64,000 nucleotides of DNA from Clostridium chrysemydis (GCF_015234215.1 NZ_JADEKP010000001.1:62001-126000), one strand, 5' to 3'; positions 26,735-35,062 are shown, counted from the stretch's first letter. The notes: generated by a model not told the origin, from the sequence alone. Numbers and translations: made by a program.

Positions 26735-27466
26735 ATGTCAGTATGTATAGCACTTTTACCTGTAGCCTTAGTATTAAGGGTATCTTTAGGTAAAGAAGGG
26801 TTTGAAAAATTTTGTAGGTTAGGAACAAAGAGAATATATACGAATGTTCAAAGTATAGATGAAATGCAATCTTATATAAGAAGGGCTGGATATGATGCAA
26901 ATATAATGTCAACTATTATAAAAACACATCTGAGCGGGTTTAAGTATGATTTCTTACTTTGGAAAACAGATGAATATGGAAATATGTGCATAGACTTAGC
27001 AAAATCAAGAATGAATAGACAGACTGTTATAAGCCATTTATCAAGGGTTGAACAAGCTGCTGGAAGGACGATATTTGTTGAGCATAACGAAGAAGAGGAG
27101 AATTTAGAATTTACTAAAAGTTTTGAAACTCAATTTACTGATAAAGAAATGTTAATCAAAACTTTAGAGTCTTATAACCTTCCAATGCAAGTTGAGGGTG
27201 ATGATATTTCTGTCAGAGTAGAAGATTATGATTTATTATATGAAAAAGAAGGGGACGGATATAATCTAACTATAAACTATGAAAATGAGGGGGATTTAGA
27301 TAAACTTTATTCTCAAATACTAGAGTTTGACAGTGAATATAAAAAGAATGTTCAAGGGAAAGTATATGAAAATCTAGTAGAAAAGATTAAAGAAACTAAT
27401 ATGGAAATTGAAAGTGAAGACTTTTTAGAAGATAATTCGGTTGTCCTTACTTTAACTGTAGACTAG
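26735..27466 (+). CDS. Ycf35/DUF1257-like protein with N-terminal extension
   Basis: A 243-residue protein. The N-terminal 15-20 residues are hydrophobic, and residues 20-115 form a mixed domain (MQSYIRRAGYDANIMSTIIK) that I do not recognise. From about residue 125 the sequence follows the Ycf35/DUF1257 pattern: a region beginning F-x-T-Q-F-x-D-K-E, a GYDLL-like strand, and a closing YKKNVQGKVYENL...DNSV-x-LT segment. The C-terminal half is clearly paralogous to the protein at 28223. Ycf35, Ycf46 and DUF2997 genes tend to cluster, which supports a joint function. Confidence 0.72.
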   Translation: MSVCIALLPVALVLRVSLGKEGFEKFCRLGTKRIYTNVQSIDEMQSYIRRAGYDANIMSTIIKTHLSGFKYDFLLWKTDEYGNMCIDLAKSRMNRQTVISHLSRVEQAAGRTIFVEHNEEEENLEFTKSFETQFTDKEMLIKTLESYNLPMQVEGDDISVRVEDYDLLYEKEGDGYNLTINYENEGDLDKLYSQILEFDSEYKKNVQGKVYENLVEKIKETNMEIESEDFLEDNSVVLTLTVD

Positions 27467-27481
27467 GAGGTAAATTATAAA

Positions 27482-28210
27482 GTGAAAGAAAATATAATAT
27501 ATGATAAACAGTGGGGGTTATTAAATTCCTTTTGGATGTTAACACCTTTAACACTATTTTTTTCAGGGGTGCAACTTATTTATATAGGAAGAAAAGTTAA
27601 TAAAAATTTATGGACTATATTAGGTGCAATATCAGTTGCTGCTATTTGGATTTTAATGATTATTAATTTAGATTTTGGAGCAAATGCAGTAATAATATTA
27701 TTTTTTGCAAATATAATCTATGATTTTGTTATAAGAAAAGAGTATTTAATTAGATTAAAAGCATTAGAGGATTCAAAGCTTCCAACTAAAGAAGAGATGA
27801 TGTATGAAAGAATTAAAATGGAATACTCTTCAAAAGACGAATCAATAGAAGATATAGAAATCATAGAGCCAGAAGCTGAAGTTAATAAAGCTGTGGAAGA
27901 AATAAATAATCTTAGAACTTCTGGTGTAAAAAAAGAAGAAGTTAAGGTTGAATATAATAAAAATAGTAATCTTATAGATATAAATAGTATGGATGAAGAT
28001 GAGATAATGAAAGAGTGTGGAACTAATATCATTTTAGCAAAAAGAGTTATAAGATACAGAAATGAAAAAGGTGCATTCAAAAATGTTGATGAATTTTTAG
28101 AACTTTTAAGTCTTCCAAATTCAAGAAGAGAAGAGTTAAAAAGAAGACTAAAAGTAAAAGAAGAAAAAAGGAACACTGATTACAGACAATCTAGAATAGT
28201 AGACTTTTAA
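27482..28210 (+). CDS. membrane protein with helix-hairpin-helix domain (2)
   Basis: A 242-residue paralogue of the protein at 23730. It starts at GTG after AGGAGG. It has the same layout: three membrane segments in residues 10-85, an acidic linker, a ComEA-like helix-hairpin-helix module (LIDINSMDEDEIMKECGTN, AKRVIRYRNEKGAFKNVDEF), and the tail RQSRIVDF. Two related copies in one operon, each beside a Ycf35-like gene, suggest that the operon grew by duplication of a two-gene unit, or that the pair forms a hetero-oligomer. Confidence 0.8.
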   Translation: MKENIIYDKQWGLLNSFWMLTPLTLFFSGVQLIYIGRKVNKNLWTILGAISVAAIWILMIINLDFGANAVIILFFANIIYDFVIRKEYLIRLKALEDSKLPTKEEMMYERIKMEYSSKDESIEDIEIIEPEAEVNKAVEEINNLRTSGVKKEEVKVEYNKNSNLIDINSMDEDEIMKECGTNIILAKRVIRYRNEKGAFKNVDEFLELLSLPNSRREELKRRLKVKEEKRNTDYRQSRIVDF

Positions 28211-28222
28211 GGGGTGATTTAA

Positions 28223-28669
28223 ATGTCAGCGTGTATGCTACTTATTCCAATAGCTGTCGTAATATTTACATCAACTACTGATAATTTGCTAGGGGAAGCA
28301 CTTAAAACAAAAAATGTAAAAGAATTTAAAACTCAGTTTAATGATAAGGAAGTGCTTTTAGAGACTCTAAAACAATATTGCCTTCCAATAGAACTTTTAG
28401 AGGATAATATTAAAACAAGTGTAGAAGGATACGACTTACTTTTTACTAAAACAAAAGAATGTTATATTTTAAAGGTATTAACTGAGGATATAAAGAGACT
28501 TAATGAATTATATATAAAGCTTAAAGAGTTTGATAAGGAATATAAGAAGAACGTACAGGGTAAAGTATATGAGAATTTAATTAGAAAAATAGATAAAACG
28601 GATATGAAAGTTATAGAGGAGGATTATTTAGAGGATAACTCTGTATTAATAACGTTATCTGTGGATTAA
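28223..28669 (+). CDS. Ycf35/DUF1257-like protein, short form
   Basis: A 148-residue protein, equal to the C-terminal half of the protein at 26735 preceded by a short hydrophobic start (CMLLIPIAVVIF). The shared end region YKKNVQGKVYENL and DNSVLITLSVD makes the relation clear. It lacks the extra domain of the longer copy. The ribosome site is GGGGTG. It closes the seven-gene operon and is followed by a clear terminator. Confidence 0.72.
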   Translation: MSACMLLIPIAVVIFTSTTDNLLGEALKTKNVKEFKTQFNDKEVLLETLKQYCLPIELLEDNIKTSVEGYDLLFTKTKECYILKVLTEDIKRLNELYIKLKEFDKEYKKNVQGKVYENLIRKIDKTDMKVIEEDYLEDNSVLITLSVD

Positions 28670-28700
28670 AAAAAAGCATCAATTATTTTGATGCTTTTTC
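28670..28700 (+). terminator. terminator of the Ycf46 operon
   Basis: AAAAAGCATCAA / TTGATGCTTTTT perfect stem with a short loop. Confidence 0.9.
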
Positions 28701-28750
28701 TATTTAAGAACTCCTTTTGCATATTTAGTAGATGAAAGGAGTTGATAGAT

Positions 28751-28978
28751 ATGGTATCAAAAATAGTGAATGAGGCAAGCTTAAAAGTCGCTTATTTAAA
28801 GGGGCAAAACGAAAATGGGAAGGATATAATTAAATCTCAAAGATTTAGTAATCTTAACCTTTCAGCTACTAAAGAAGGACTGTACGCTGTAGCGTCAGAG
28901 ATAGCTAGTTTAATAGCATTTCCGTTATCAGAACTTACAGTCGAAGAAGATAGTGTACTTTTAGAAGAAGAAGCTTAA
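28751..28978 (+). CDS. DUF1659 family protein
   Basis: A 75-residue protein starting at the ATG at 28751, nine bases after AAAGGAG; a nearer TTG at 28742 is too close. The sequence pattern (LKVAYLKGQNENGKDIIKSQRFSNLN, then an alpha helix and SELTVEED) matches DUF1659. This family is nearly always encoded next to a DUF2922 protein, as here. The function of the pair is not known. Confidence 0.8.
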   Translation: MVSKIVNEASLKVAYLKGQNENGKDIIKSQRFSNLNLSATKEGLYAVASEIASLIAFPLSELTVEEDSVLLEEEA

Positions 28979-29026
28979 GTATCAAAAGATAGGCAAAATA
29001 AATTATTTAAAAGGGGGAATTTGTAT

Positions 29027-29248
29027 ATGTTAGAAAAGTCATTAGTAATGGGGTTTGAAAATGAGTCTGGGAAAAAGTTTAATTTAAGAATAAGGGAGAT
29101 CAAAACAGACTTAACAAAAGAACAGATAAATAGAGCTATGGATGCTATAGTCTCTAATGATGTTTTTGTAACTACTGGTGGTAAAGTTACTAAAAAGCTT
29201 GGGGCAGAAATAATAACAGAAGAAACTACTAAAGTTGAGATAATTTAA
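29027..29248 (+). CDS. DUF2922 family protein
   Basis: A 73-residue protein. The ATG at 29027 is chosen because AGGGGGA at 29012-29018 is too close to the upstream TTG. LVMGFENESGKKFNLRI at the start and a GGKVTKKLGAEIITEETTK end match DUF2922. It is the partner of the DUF1659 gene 48 bp upstream. The pair is widespread in Firmicutes; no role is known to me. Confidence 0.8.
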   Translation: MLEKSLVMGFENESGKKFNLRIREIKTDLTKEQINRAMDAIVSNDVFVTTGGKVTKKLGAEIITEETTKVEII

Positions 29249-29256
29249 TTTAAGGA

Positions 29257-29290
29257 AATAGCTTGCAAAGTTTTTGTAGGCTATTTTTTT
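29257..29290 (+). terminator. weak terminator
   Basis: ATAGC-TTGCAAA / TTTGTAG-GCTAT imperfect stem followed by seven T. Confidence 0.65.
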
Positions 29291-29424
29291 ATATAACTTC
29301 TTACAAAGAGTATATTAATAAAAATCTACAAGATAAAACATTCAAATAACAATTGTTAACTTCTAAATCATATGAAAAAAATTTTGATATAATTTTATAT
29401 ATAAAAGGATGGGAGATGATTTTT

Positions 29425-29583
29425 ATGAGTTTTAAAAGTGAAGAGGAAAAAATCAAAAATAAACTTAAAGAATTAAAAGATGAAGAACTTAAAGATTATC
29501 ATAAAAAAGCAATAGAAAAAGAGGAACCTAAAGCTATAGAGTTAGCTCAAAAAGAGATGACTAAGAGGGGAATCTTCTGGTAG
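29425..29583 (+). CDS. small charged protein, 52 residues
   Basis: The ATG at 29425 lies nine bases after GGGAG. The protein is almost entirely Lys/Glu-rich helix (KIKNKLKELKDEELKDYHKK) with a repeat-like second half (EKEEPKAIELAQKEMTKRGI). A promoter TATAAT lies near 29386 and a terminator directly follows, so it is a real single-gene unit. It is probably a small coiled-coil regulator or structural peptide; function unknown. Confidence 0.65.
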   Translation: MSFKSEEEKIKNKLKELKDEELKDYHKKAIEKEEPKAIELAQKEMTKRGIFW

Positions 29584-29586
29584 AGG

Positions 29587-29616
29587 ACTTGCAGAGAATA
29601 TTCTGCAAGTTTTTTA
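29587..29616 (+). terminator. intrinsic terminator
   Basis: ACTTGCAGAG-AATA-TTCTGCAAGT stem followed by six T. Confidence 0.9.
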
Positions 29617-29676
29617 AATTTTAAGCTAGTTTGTGTTATAATCATATAAAGATAAAAAATAAAAAAAGGTGATAAA

Positions 29677-30099
29677 ATGATTGAAAACTTAGCACTTCTT
29701 ATAAATGAAACAGAAAAACTTATATCAAATAGCATAACTCGTAAATTTAAAGAAAACGGGATAGAAATCACTTTTGAACAATACACTATCTTAAATAATT
29801 TATGGAATACAAATAGTCTCTCTCAATGCCATTTAGCTATGCTAACTAATAGGGATCAGGCTAGTACTTCTAGAATTATTAATACTCTTATAAAAAATGA
29901 GCTTATAGTAAAAAGAGTTTGTGCTAAAGATAAAAGGATAAATAGGATTGAACTAACAGAAAAAGGAGCTTCTTTAAAGGAACCAGTTTTAAAGTTAATT
30001 AATGAATGCTTAGTTCAAACTACTAATGGCCTTAACGAAGAGCAAATAATGCAAGGCGTAGATTTATTAAATACGATAAAAGAAAATTTAAATAAATAA
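29677..30099 (+). CDS. MarR family transcriptional regulator
   Basis: A 140-residue winged-helix regulator. The dimer helices at the ends and the central segment HLAMLTNRDQASTSRIINTLIKN followed by the wing CAKDKRINRIELTEKG are the MarR signature. It faces the NAD(P)H oxidoreductase gene tail to tail. Twin 18-bp operators lie in front of that enzyme, and this regulator is the best local candidate to bind them (inference). Confidence 0.9.
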   Translation: MIENLALLINETEKLISNSITRKFKENGIEITFEQYTILNNLWNTNSLSQCHLAMLTNRDQASTSRIINTLIKNELIVKRVCAKDKRINRIELTEKGASLKEPVLKLINECLVQTTNGLNEEQIMQGVDLLNTIKENLNK

Positions 30100-30139
30100 A
30101 AAATAGGATGCTTTTAAAGATTAAAAGCATCCTATTTTT
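30098..30139. terminator. bidirectional terminator
   Basis: Perfect stem AAAAATAGGATGCTTTTAA / complement with a three-base loop, placed between convergent genes. Confidence 0.93.
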
Positions 30140-30204
30140 ATATTAGTTAATTAGAAGTTAATTATGAGAAATTTTATATTTTTTTGGACAAAATTTTAAA
30201 TATA

Positions 30205-30723
30205 TTATTTAGTTAATAAATCAGCTAAAGCTTCCGCGCTTTCTTTAACTTTTTCACCTGTTAAGTTGTGTGCATCGTATGCTACAAATGCAGGTTTGTA
30301 ATTCATTTTTGTGAAGCTTGCCATATTTTCAAAAGTTTTAGTTAATTCACTTATAGTAAATCTTTGCATTCCACCAGCTCTGTAAGATTCTTCTTGACCT
30401 CCAGCTGATATTGCTAACATAAATTCTTTTCCTTTTAATTTATCTCCGTTTGGTCCGTGTGAGAAGTTAAAAGCAAATACTTCGTCTTGCCACATTTTTA
30501 ATAATGCAGGAGCATTATACCAATAGAATGGGAATTCAAATACTATTCTTTCGTGAGCTTGTACTAATTCTTGTTCTTTCTTTACATCGATTTTCATATC
30601 AGGGTATTCTTTATAAATATTGTGGATTGTTATGTTTTCTTCTTTTTCTAAACGAGTCATCCATGCCTTATTTATTCTTGAATTTTCGATATTTGGGTGT
30701 GTTAATATTACTAATGTTTTCAT
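30205..30723 (-). CDS. NAD(P)H-dependent oxidoreductase (flavodoxin fold)
   Basis: A 172-residue quinone-reductase-like flavoprotein of the MdaB/YwrO/KefF group. TLVILTHPNIENSRIN at the start is the FMN-binding loop, EFPFYWYNAPALLKMWQDEVF is the family core motif, and SAGGQEESYRAGG follows. It reduces quinones or electrophiles by two electrons, a detoxification role. It is transcribed from a near-consensus promoter covered by two identical operators (30793-30853), so it is probably induced by a small-molecule stress. Confidence 0.9.
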   Translation of the reverse strand: MKTLVILTHPNIENSRINKAWMTRLEKEENITIHNIYKEYPDMKIDVKKEQELVQAHERIVFEFPFYWYNAPALLKMWQDEVFAFNFSHGPNGDKLKGKEFMLAISAGGQEESYRAGGMQRFTISELTKTFENMASFTKMNYKPAFVAYDAHNLTGEKVKESAEALADLLTK

Positions 30724-30792
30724 TTGTTTAAATCCTCTTTTCTTTAATTATGTTATTTTTACTTTTTAAATTCGGCCGATATCAAAAAGTGA

Positions 30793-30853
30793 TACTTGTT
30801 TATGCAAGTAATTTTAAATTTATTATAAGACACATTACTTGTTTATGCAAGTA
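30793..30853 (-). promoter_or_regulatory. promoter with two identical 18-bp operators
   Basis: The palindrome TACTTG-N6-CAAGTA occurs at 30793-30810 and 30836-30853 with the same central six bases. On the minus strand a promoter is visible: TTGCAT (30850-30845), 17-bp spacer, TATAAT (30827-30822). The upstream operator overlaps the -35 box; the other lies just past the start point. The centres are 43 bp apart, about four helical turns. Typical of MarR- or HxlR-type repression. Confidence 0.85.
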
Positions 30854-30879
30854 TTATTTTTAAAAGTTTTTTATAAACA

Positions 30880-31053
30880 TTAAAGAAGATTATAAATATC
30901 TATCAATTTACCTAAAATTTTTAAAGATAAATCCTTGTCTTTATAGTTTGATTTCTCTATTTTATCTAATAATCTTTGTAGTTCTATTTCTTCGAAATAT
31001 ATATGTTTTAAAAATATATCATCATTAGAAAAGATTAAATTTAAATCAATCAT
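30880..31053 (-). CDS. small protein, 57 residues
   Basis: An ATG at 31053 with GAGGTG seven bases upstream opens a 57-residue frame on the minus strand. The protein is predicted all-helical and acidic, with FEEIELQRLLDKIEKS followed by DLSLKILGKLIDIY. The two-helix shape recalls Spo0E-like phosphatases, but the diagnostic S-Q-x-x-D core is missing, so this is not claimed. It lies upstream of the oxidoreductase promoter in the same direction. Confidence 0.5.
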   Translation of the reverse strand: MIDLNLIFSNDDIFLKHIYFEEIELQRLLDKIEKSNYKDKDLSLKILGKLIDIYNLL

Positions 31054-31254
31054 TTAAACACCTCAAAATAATTTATTAAGTTTATTATAAACCAAAAAGC
31101 CTTAAAATAGAACATATGTTCGTAAATGTATCTAAAAAAATATGAATAAATTGATAATTAAACTAGATTTAGACAAAGTATGACAAATTTATATAAAGCT
31201 TTAGGGTAAAATTGTATAGATACTTTATAAATAAATGATAAGGGGTAAGAGCAA

Positions 31255-31806
31255 ATGAAAAATCTTAAAAAGTTAACGGCTGTAGTTCTTATTGGTATAT
31301 TAGCTTTAGGGCTTGTTGCATGTGGAACTAAAACGCCTACTGATGTTGTAAATGAGTATTTCAGCGAAATTAAAAAAGGTGATAACTCAGAATTAAATGA
31401 TCTTATAGAAGATAAGGTTAAAACTGGAGATGCAAAAGAAGATAAAGAGGTATCTAAAGATACTGAAAAAGCTATGACAAATGTAATTAAGCAAATAGAC
31501 GGTAAAGCAACTTCAGAAAAAATAGATGGAGATAATGCAACAGTAAATGTTACTGTAAAGGGACCTAACATATCTCAAATGATGTTAAAATTTATCTCTC
31601 AAGCTATGCAAGCTGCATTTAGTGGAAAACAAGTAACAGATGCAGAAATGGAAAAAATGTTACAAGAAGAATTTAAAAATCCACCTACAGACGAGAGAAG
31701 TGGAGAAATTCATTTAACTAAAAAGGATAATGAATGGAAAATTCAAACAGATGATGGATTAATGAATGTTGTATTAGGAAAGGCACAAATGCCAAATAAA
31801 AAATAA
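31255..31806 (+). CDS. lipoprotein with NTF2-like domain
   Basis: A 183-residue lipoprotein, lipobox LVAC (Cys23). The mature part starts TPTDVVNEYFSEIKKGD, the usual opening of DUF4878/DUF5105-type NTF2-like domains, and ends with a strand pair GEIHLTKKDNEWKIQTDD. It is a single gene with ribosome site AGGGG and a clear terminator. Probably an envelope protein; function unknown. Confidence 0.8.
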   Translation: MKNLKKLTAVVLIGILALGLVACGTKTPTDVVNEYFSEIKKGDNSELNDLIEDKVKTGDAKEDKEVSKDTEKAMTNVIKQIDGKATSEKIDGDNATVNVTVKGPNISQMMLKFISQAMQAAFSGKQVTDAEMEKMLQEEFKNPPTDERSGEIHLTKKDNEWKIQTDDGLMNVVLGKAQMPNKK

Positions 31807-31829
31807 TAAATAATAAAGAGATAATAAGG

Positions 31830-31864
31830 AAAGACTATAGATTAAATATGCTATAGTCTTTTTA
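31830..31864 (+). terminator. intrinsic terminator
   Basis: AAGACTATAG / CTATAGTCTT stem followed by T run. Confidence 0.9.
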
Positions 31865-32272
31865 AATTTCCTTTTAGCGATAAATTTTTAGCTAGAGGAA
31901 ACTTAAAGCAGAGCATTGAAAAATTTTTTCTGAAAAAGGAGTTTTTAATAAGGTGTTATGAAAGTAATTTCAAATTTTGTGCATAAAAATAAATCCTAAA
32001 AAAATGTTTTTTTACAAGTTAATATATTAACAAAGTGTTAAAATTTGTTTACTAAACGTTTACTAAACATCAAAAAGGCATAAAGTAGATTATATGTACT
32101 TTCAGCTAAAATTTACTTAAAATAATGGTTTAGTAAAAGATTAACAATTTGTAACATATTGTAGAAAAATGTACTTATGCATAAAAAAAGTGATAAAATT
32201 CAACTATGTAAATTTTGTTTAAAATTTCAATTCAATTTTAAAGAAAGTTTAAGTGAGTAATAGGAGGGAGAT
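31865..32272 (+). promoter_or_regulatory. leader of the mannose-type PTS operon
   Basis: A 408-bp gap without a gene. At 32047-32068 two copies of GTTTACTAAAC abut to form an imperfect 22-bp palindrome centred on CG (10 of 11 positions symmetric), a LacI/CcpA-type operator shape. A partial half-site, TTTAGTAAA, recurs around 32129. No sigma-54 (-24/-12) promoter and no LevR-type regulator gene are visible. Confidence 0.55.
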
Positions 32273-33247
32273 ATGATGGTAGGAATTATTCTTGCAAGTC
32301 ATGGAGAATTCGCCAAAGGTATTCTGCAATCGTCTTCAATGATTTTCGGTGAACAAGAAAACGTTAAAGCGGTTACTTTAATGCCAAGTGAAGGACCAGA
32401 TGACATCAGGAAAAAAATGGAAGATGCAATTGCATCATTTGAAAATTCAGAAGAGGTTTTATTTTTAGTAGACCTTTGGGGAGGGACTCCATTTAACCAA
32501 GCTAACAGCTTATTTGAAGAACACAAAGACAAATGGGCAATCGTAGCTGGTATGAACTTACCTATGGTAATTGAAGCTTTTGGATCTCGTTTTTCAATGG
32601 ATACAGCACACGAAATTGCAAAAAATATCCTAAATCCTTCTAGAGAAGGAATTAAGATCAAACCAGAAGAGTTAGAAGTAGTAGAAAAAGCACAAGAAGA
32701 TACTAGTGCAAAATCTAATTCAGGAGCTCCTGGATCTTTCGAATACGTTTTAGCACGTATAGATTCTCGTTTACTTCATGGTCAAGTTGCTACAGCTTGG
32801 ACAAAAGCAACACATCCAACAAGAATTATTGTTGTTTCTGATGATGTTTCTAGAGATGCGCTTCGTAAAAAGTTAATACAACAAGCAGCTCCACCAGGGG
32901 TTAAAGCTCACGTTGTTCCTGTGGAACAAATGATTAAGCTTGCAAAAGACGACAAGCACTTTGGAGGACAAAAAGCATTACTTCTTTTTGAAAATCCACA
33001 AGATTTATTAAGAGCAGTAGAAGGGGGAGTTCCTATAAAGGTCGTAAATGTTGGATCTATGGCACACTCACCTGGAAAAGTTCAACCAAACAAAGTACTT
33101 GCATTTAGCCAAAAAGATATTGATACTTTTTCTAAGCTTAAAGAAGCAGGACTTACATTTGATGTTCGTAAAGTCCCAAATGATGATAAAGGAAAGATGG
33201 ACGATATCCTAAAAAAAGCACAAGAAGAATTAAATAAATTAAAGTAA
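32273..33247 (+). CDS. manX: PTS mannose-family IIAB component
   Basis: A 324-residue fusion of IIA and IIB of the mannose PTS. The IIA phosphohistidine is His10 in LASHGEF, and the IIB active histidine lies in RIDSRLLHGQV after a flexible linker at about residues 142-155. It phosphorylates incoming hexoses (mannose, glucose, glucosamine). Two adjacent ATGs (32273 and 32276) are possible starts after AGGAGGG; the second has the better spacing. CGT arginine codons are frequent here, unlike most of the window, as expected for a highly expressed operon. Followed by IIC and IID. Confidence 0.93.
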   Translation: MMVGIILASHGEFAKGILQSSSMIFGEQENVKAVTLMPSEGPDDIRKKMEDAIASFENSEEVLFLVDLWGGTPFNQANSLFEEHKDKWAIVAGMNLPMVIEAFGSRFSMDTAHEIAKNILNPSREGIKIKPEELEVVEKAQEDTSAKSNSGAPGSFEYVLARIDSRLLHGQVATAWTKATHPTRIIVVSDDVSRDALRKKLIQQAAPPGVKAHVVPVEQMIKLAKDDKHFGGQKALLLFENPQDLLRAVEGGVPIKVVNVGSMAHSPGKVQPNKVLAFSQKDIDTFSKLKEAGLTFDVRKVPNDDKGKMDDILKKAQEELNKLK

Positions 33248-33279
33248 TCATATTTTAATTTAAAAGGAGGATTAAGGTC

Positions 33280-34080
33280 GTGGATTTAAATTTTTTTCAA
33301 ATTACATTAGTTATTATTATAGCGTTTATAGCAGGTGTTGAAGGGATATTAGATGAATTTCAATTCCATCAACCAGTAATAGCGTGTACTTTAATCGGAT
33401 TAGTTACAGGAAACTTAGTTCCTTGTTTAATCTTAGGTGGTACACTTCAAATGATAGCCTTAGGTTGGGCAAACATTGGTGCAGCTGTTGCACCTGATGC
33501 AGCACTTGCATCTGTTGCATCTGCAATTATTTTAGTTTTAGGTGGTCAAGGCACAGCAGGTGTTGATTCAGCTATAGCTATAGCTATTCCATTAGCTGTT
33601 GCAGGTTTATTATTAACTATCATAGTACGTACTATAGCTACTGCATTTGTTCATTTAATGGATGCTGCTGCTAAAGAAGGTAACATAAGAAAAGTAGAAA
33701 TGTGGCACATAATTGCTATCTGTCTTCAAGGGCTTCGTATAGCAATCCCAGCTGGACTTATTATCTTAATCGGTGCAGAGCCAATCAAAGCATTACTTAA
33801 CTCAATGCCAGCTTGGTTAACAGCAGGTTTAGCTGTTGGTGGTGGAATGGTTGTTGCTGTTGGTTATGCAATGGTAATAAACATGATGGCAACAAAAGAA
33901 GTTTGGCCATTCTTTGCAATTGGTTTCGTTTTAGCAACTGTTTCAGAAATCACTCTTATTGGACTTGGTGCAATCGGTGTATCTTTAGCACTTATCTACT
34001 TAGCACTTAGTAAAAAAGGTGGTTCAGGCGGTAATACAAATACTGGGGATCCAGTAGGTGATATTATCGATAACTACTAA
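33280..34080 (+). CDS. manY: PTS mannose-family IIC component
   Basis: A 266-residue membrane permease subunit beginning at GTG after AAAGGAGG. It has the LIGLVTGNLVPCLILGGTLQ segment and the hydrophobic pattern of ManY. Together with IID it forms the membrane channel for mannose-type sugars. It lies 32 bp after manX and 17 bp before manZ. Confidence 0.93.
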   Translation: MDLNFFQITLVIIIAFIAGVEGILDEFQFHQPVIACTLIGLVTGNLVPCLILGGTLQMIALGWANIGAAVAPDAALASVASAIILVLGGQGTAGVDSAIAIAIPLAVAGLLLTIIVRTIATAFVHLMDAAAKEGNIRKVEMWHIIAICLQGLRIAIPAGLIILIGAEPIKALLNSMPAWLTAGLAVGGGMVVAVGYAMVINMMATKEVWPFFAIGFVLATVSEITLIGLGAIGVSLALIYLALSKKGGSGGNTNTGDPVGDIIDNY

Positions 34081-34097
34081 AGAGGAGGGGATTTATA

Positions 34098-35015
34098 ATG
34101 GAAAACGAAAAGAAATTAAAATTATCAAAAAAAGATCGTCTTGCGATTTGGTTTCGTTCATTCTTTATTCAAGGTTCTTGGAACTATGAAAGAATGCAAA
34201 ATGGTGGTTGGGCTTTCTCATTAGTTCCAGCTATAAAGAAATTATATAAAACAAAAGAAGAAAGATCAGCGGCACTTGTTCGTCACTTAGAATTCTTCAA
34301 TACTCACCCATACGTAGCTTCTCCTATTATCGGAGTAACACTAGCACTAGAAGAAGATCGTGCAAACGGTGCACCTGTTGATGATGTAACTATTCAAGGT
34401 GTTAAAGTTGGTATGATGGGACCTTTAGCAGGTATAGGAGATCCAGTATTCTGGTTCACTTTAAGACCTATTTTAGGTGGTTTAGCAGCATCTCTTGCTA
34501 TGGCTGGTAATATTTTAGGACCAATCATATTCTTCTTAGGTTGGAATATTATTAGAATGGCATTTACTTGGTACACTCAAGAGTTTGGTTACAAAGCTGG
34601 TTCTCGTATTACAGACGATTTATCAGGTAACTTACTTCAAGATGTTACTAAAGGTGCTTCAATCCTTGGTATGTTTATCTTAGGTTCTTTAGTTAACAGA
34701 TGGGTATCTATCTCATTTACACCAGTAGTATCTTCTGTTCAACTAAGTAAAGGTGCTTTTATAGACTGGGCTAACTTACCAGCTGGCGCTGAAGGAATTA
34801 AAACTGCTTTAATTCAACAAGGCCAAGGGTTATCATTAACTCCAGAAAAAGTTACAACTTTACAAGATAACTTAAACTCTTTAATCCCAGGGCTTGCAGG
34901 GTTATTATTAACACTTCTTTGCATGTGGTTATTAAAGAAAAAAGTATCTCCAATCGTTATGATTATAGCTCTATTTATAATAGGTATACTATTACACGTA
35001 ATTGGATTAATGTAA
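34098..35015 (+). CDS. manZ: PTS mannose-family IID component
   Basis: A 305-residue IID subunit. The N-terminal region FIQGSWNYERMQNGGWAFS and GVKVGMMGPLAGIGDPVFW are strongly conserved in ManZ. The C-terminal membrane segments come after residue 250. CGT codons are common, as in manX. It completes the permease and is followed by a terminator-like hairpin before manO. Confidence 0.95.
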   Translation: MENEKKLKLSKKDRLAIWFRSFFIQGSWNYERMQNGGWAFSLVPAIKKLYKTKEERSAALVRHLEFFNTHPYVASPIIGVTLALEEDRANGAPVDDVTIQGVKVGMMGPLAGIGDPVFWFTLRPILGGLAASLAMAGNILGPIIFFLGWNIIRMAFTWYTQEFGYKAGSRITDDLSGNLLQDVTKGASILGMFILGSLVNRWVSISFTPVVSSVQLSKGAFIDWANLPAGAEGIKTALIQQGQGLSLTPEKVTTLQDNLNSLIPGLAGLLLTLLCMWLLKKKVSPIVMIIALFIIGILLHVIGLM

Positions 35016-35027
35016 GATGTTTATATG

Positions 35028-35062
35028 GCCTAGGTTAAAAAATTCTTTAACCTAGGTCTTTA
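35028..35062 (+). terminator. hairpin between manZ and manO
   Basis: GGCCTAGGTTAAA / TTTAACCTAGGTC stem with only a short T stretch after it. Probably a partial terminator that lowers manO expression relative to manXYZ. Confidence 0.7.

Noticed and set aside
30880-31053. Spo0E-like phosphatase
   Set aside because: The two-helix shape fits, but the S-Q-x-x-D motif of the family is absent.
31865-32272. Sigma-54 promoter for the mannose PTS operon
   Set aside because: No TGGCA-N7-TTGC element was found and no LevR-type activator gene is nearby.
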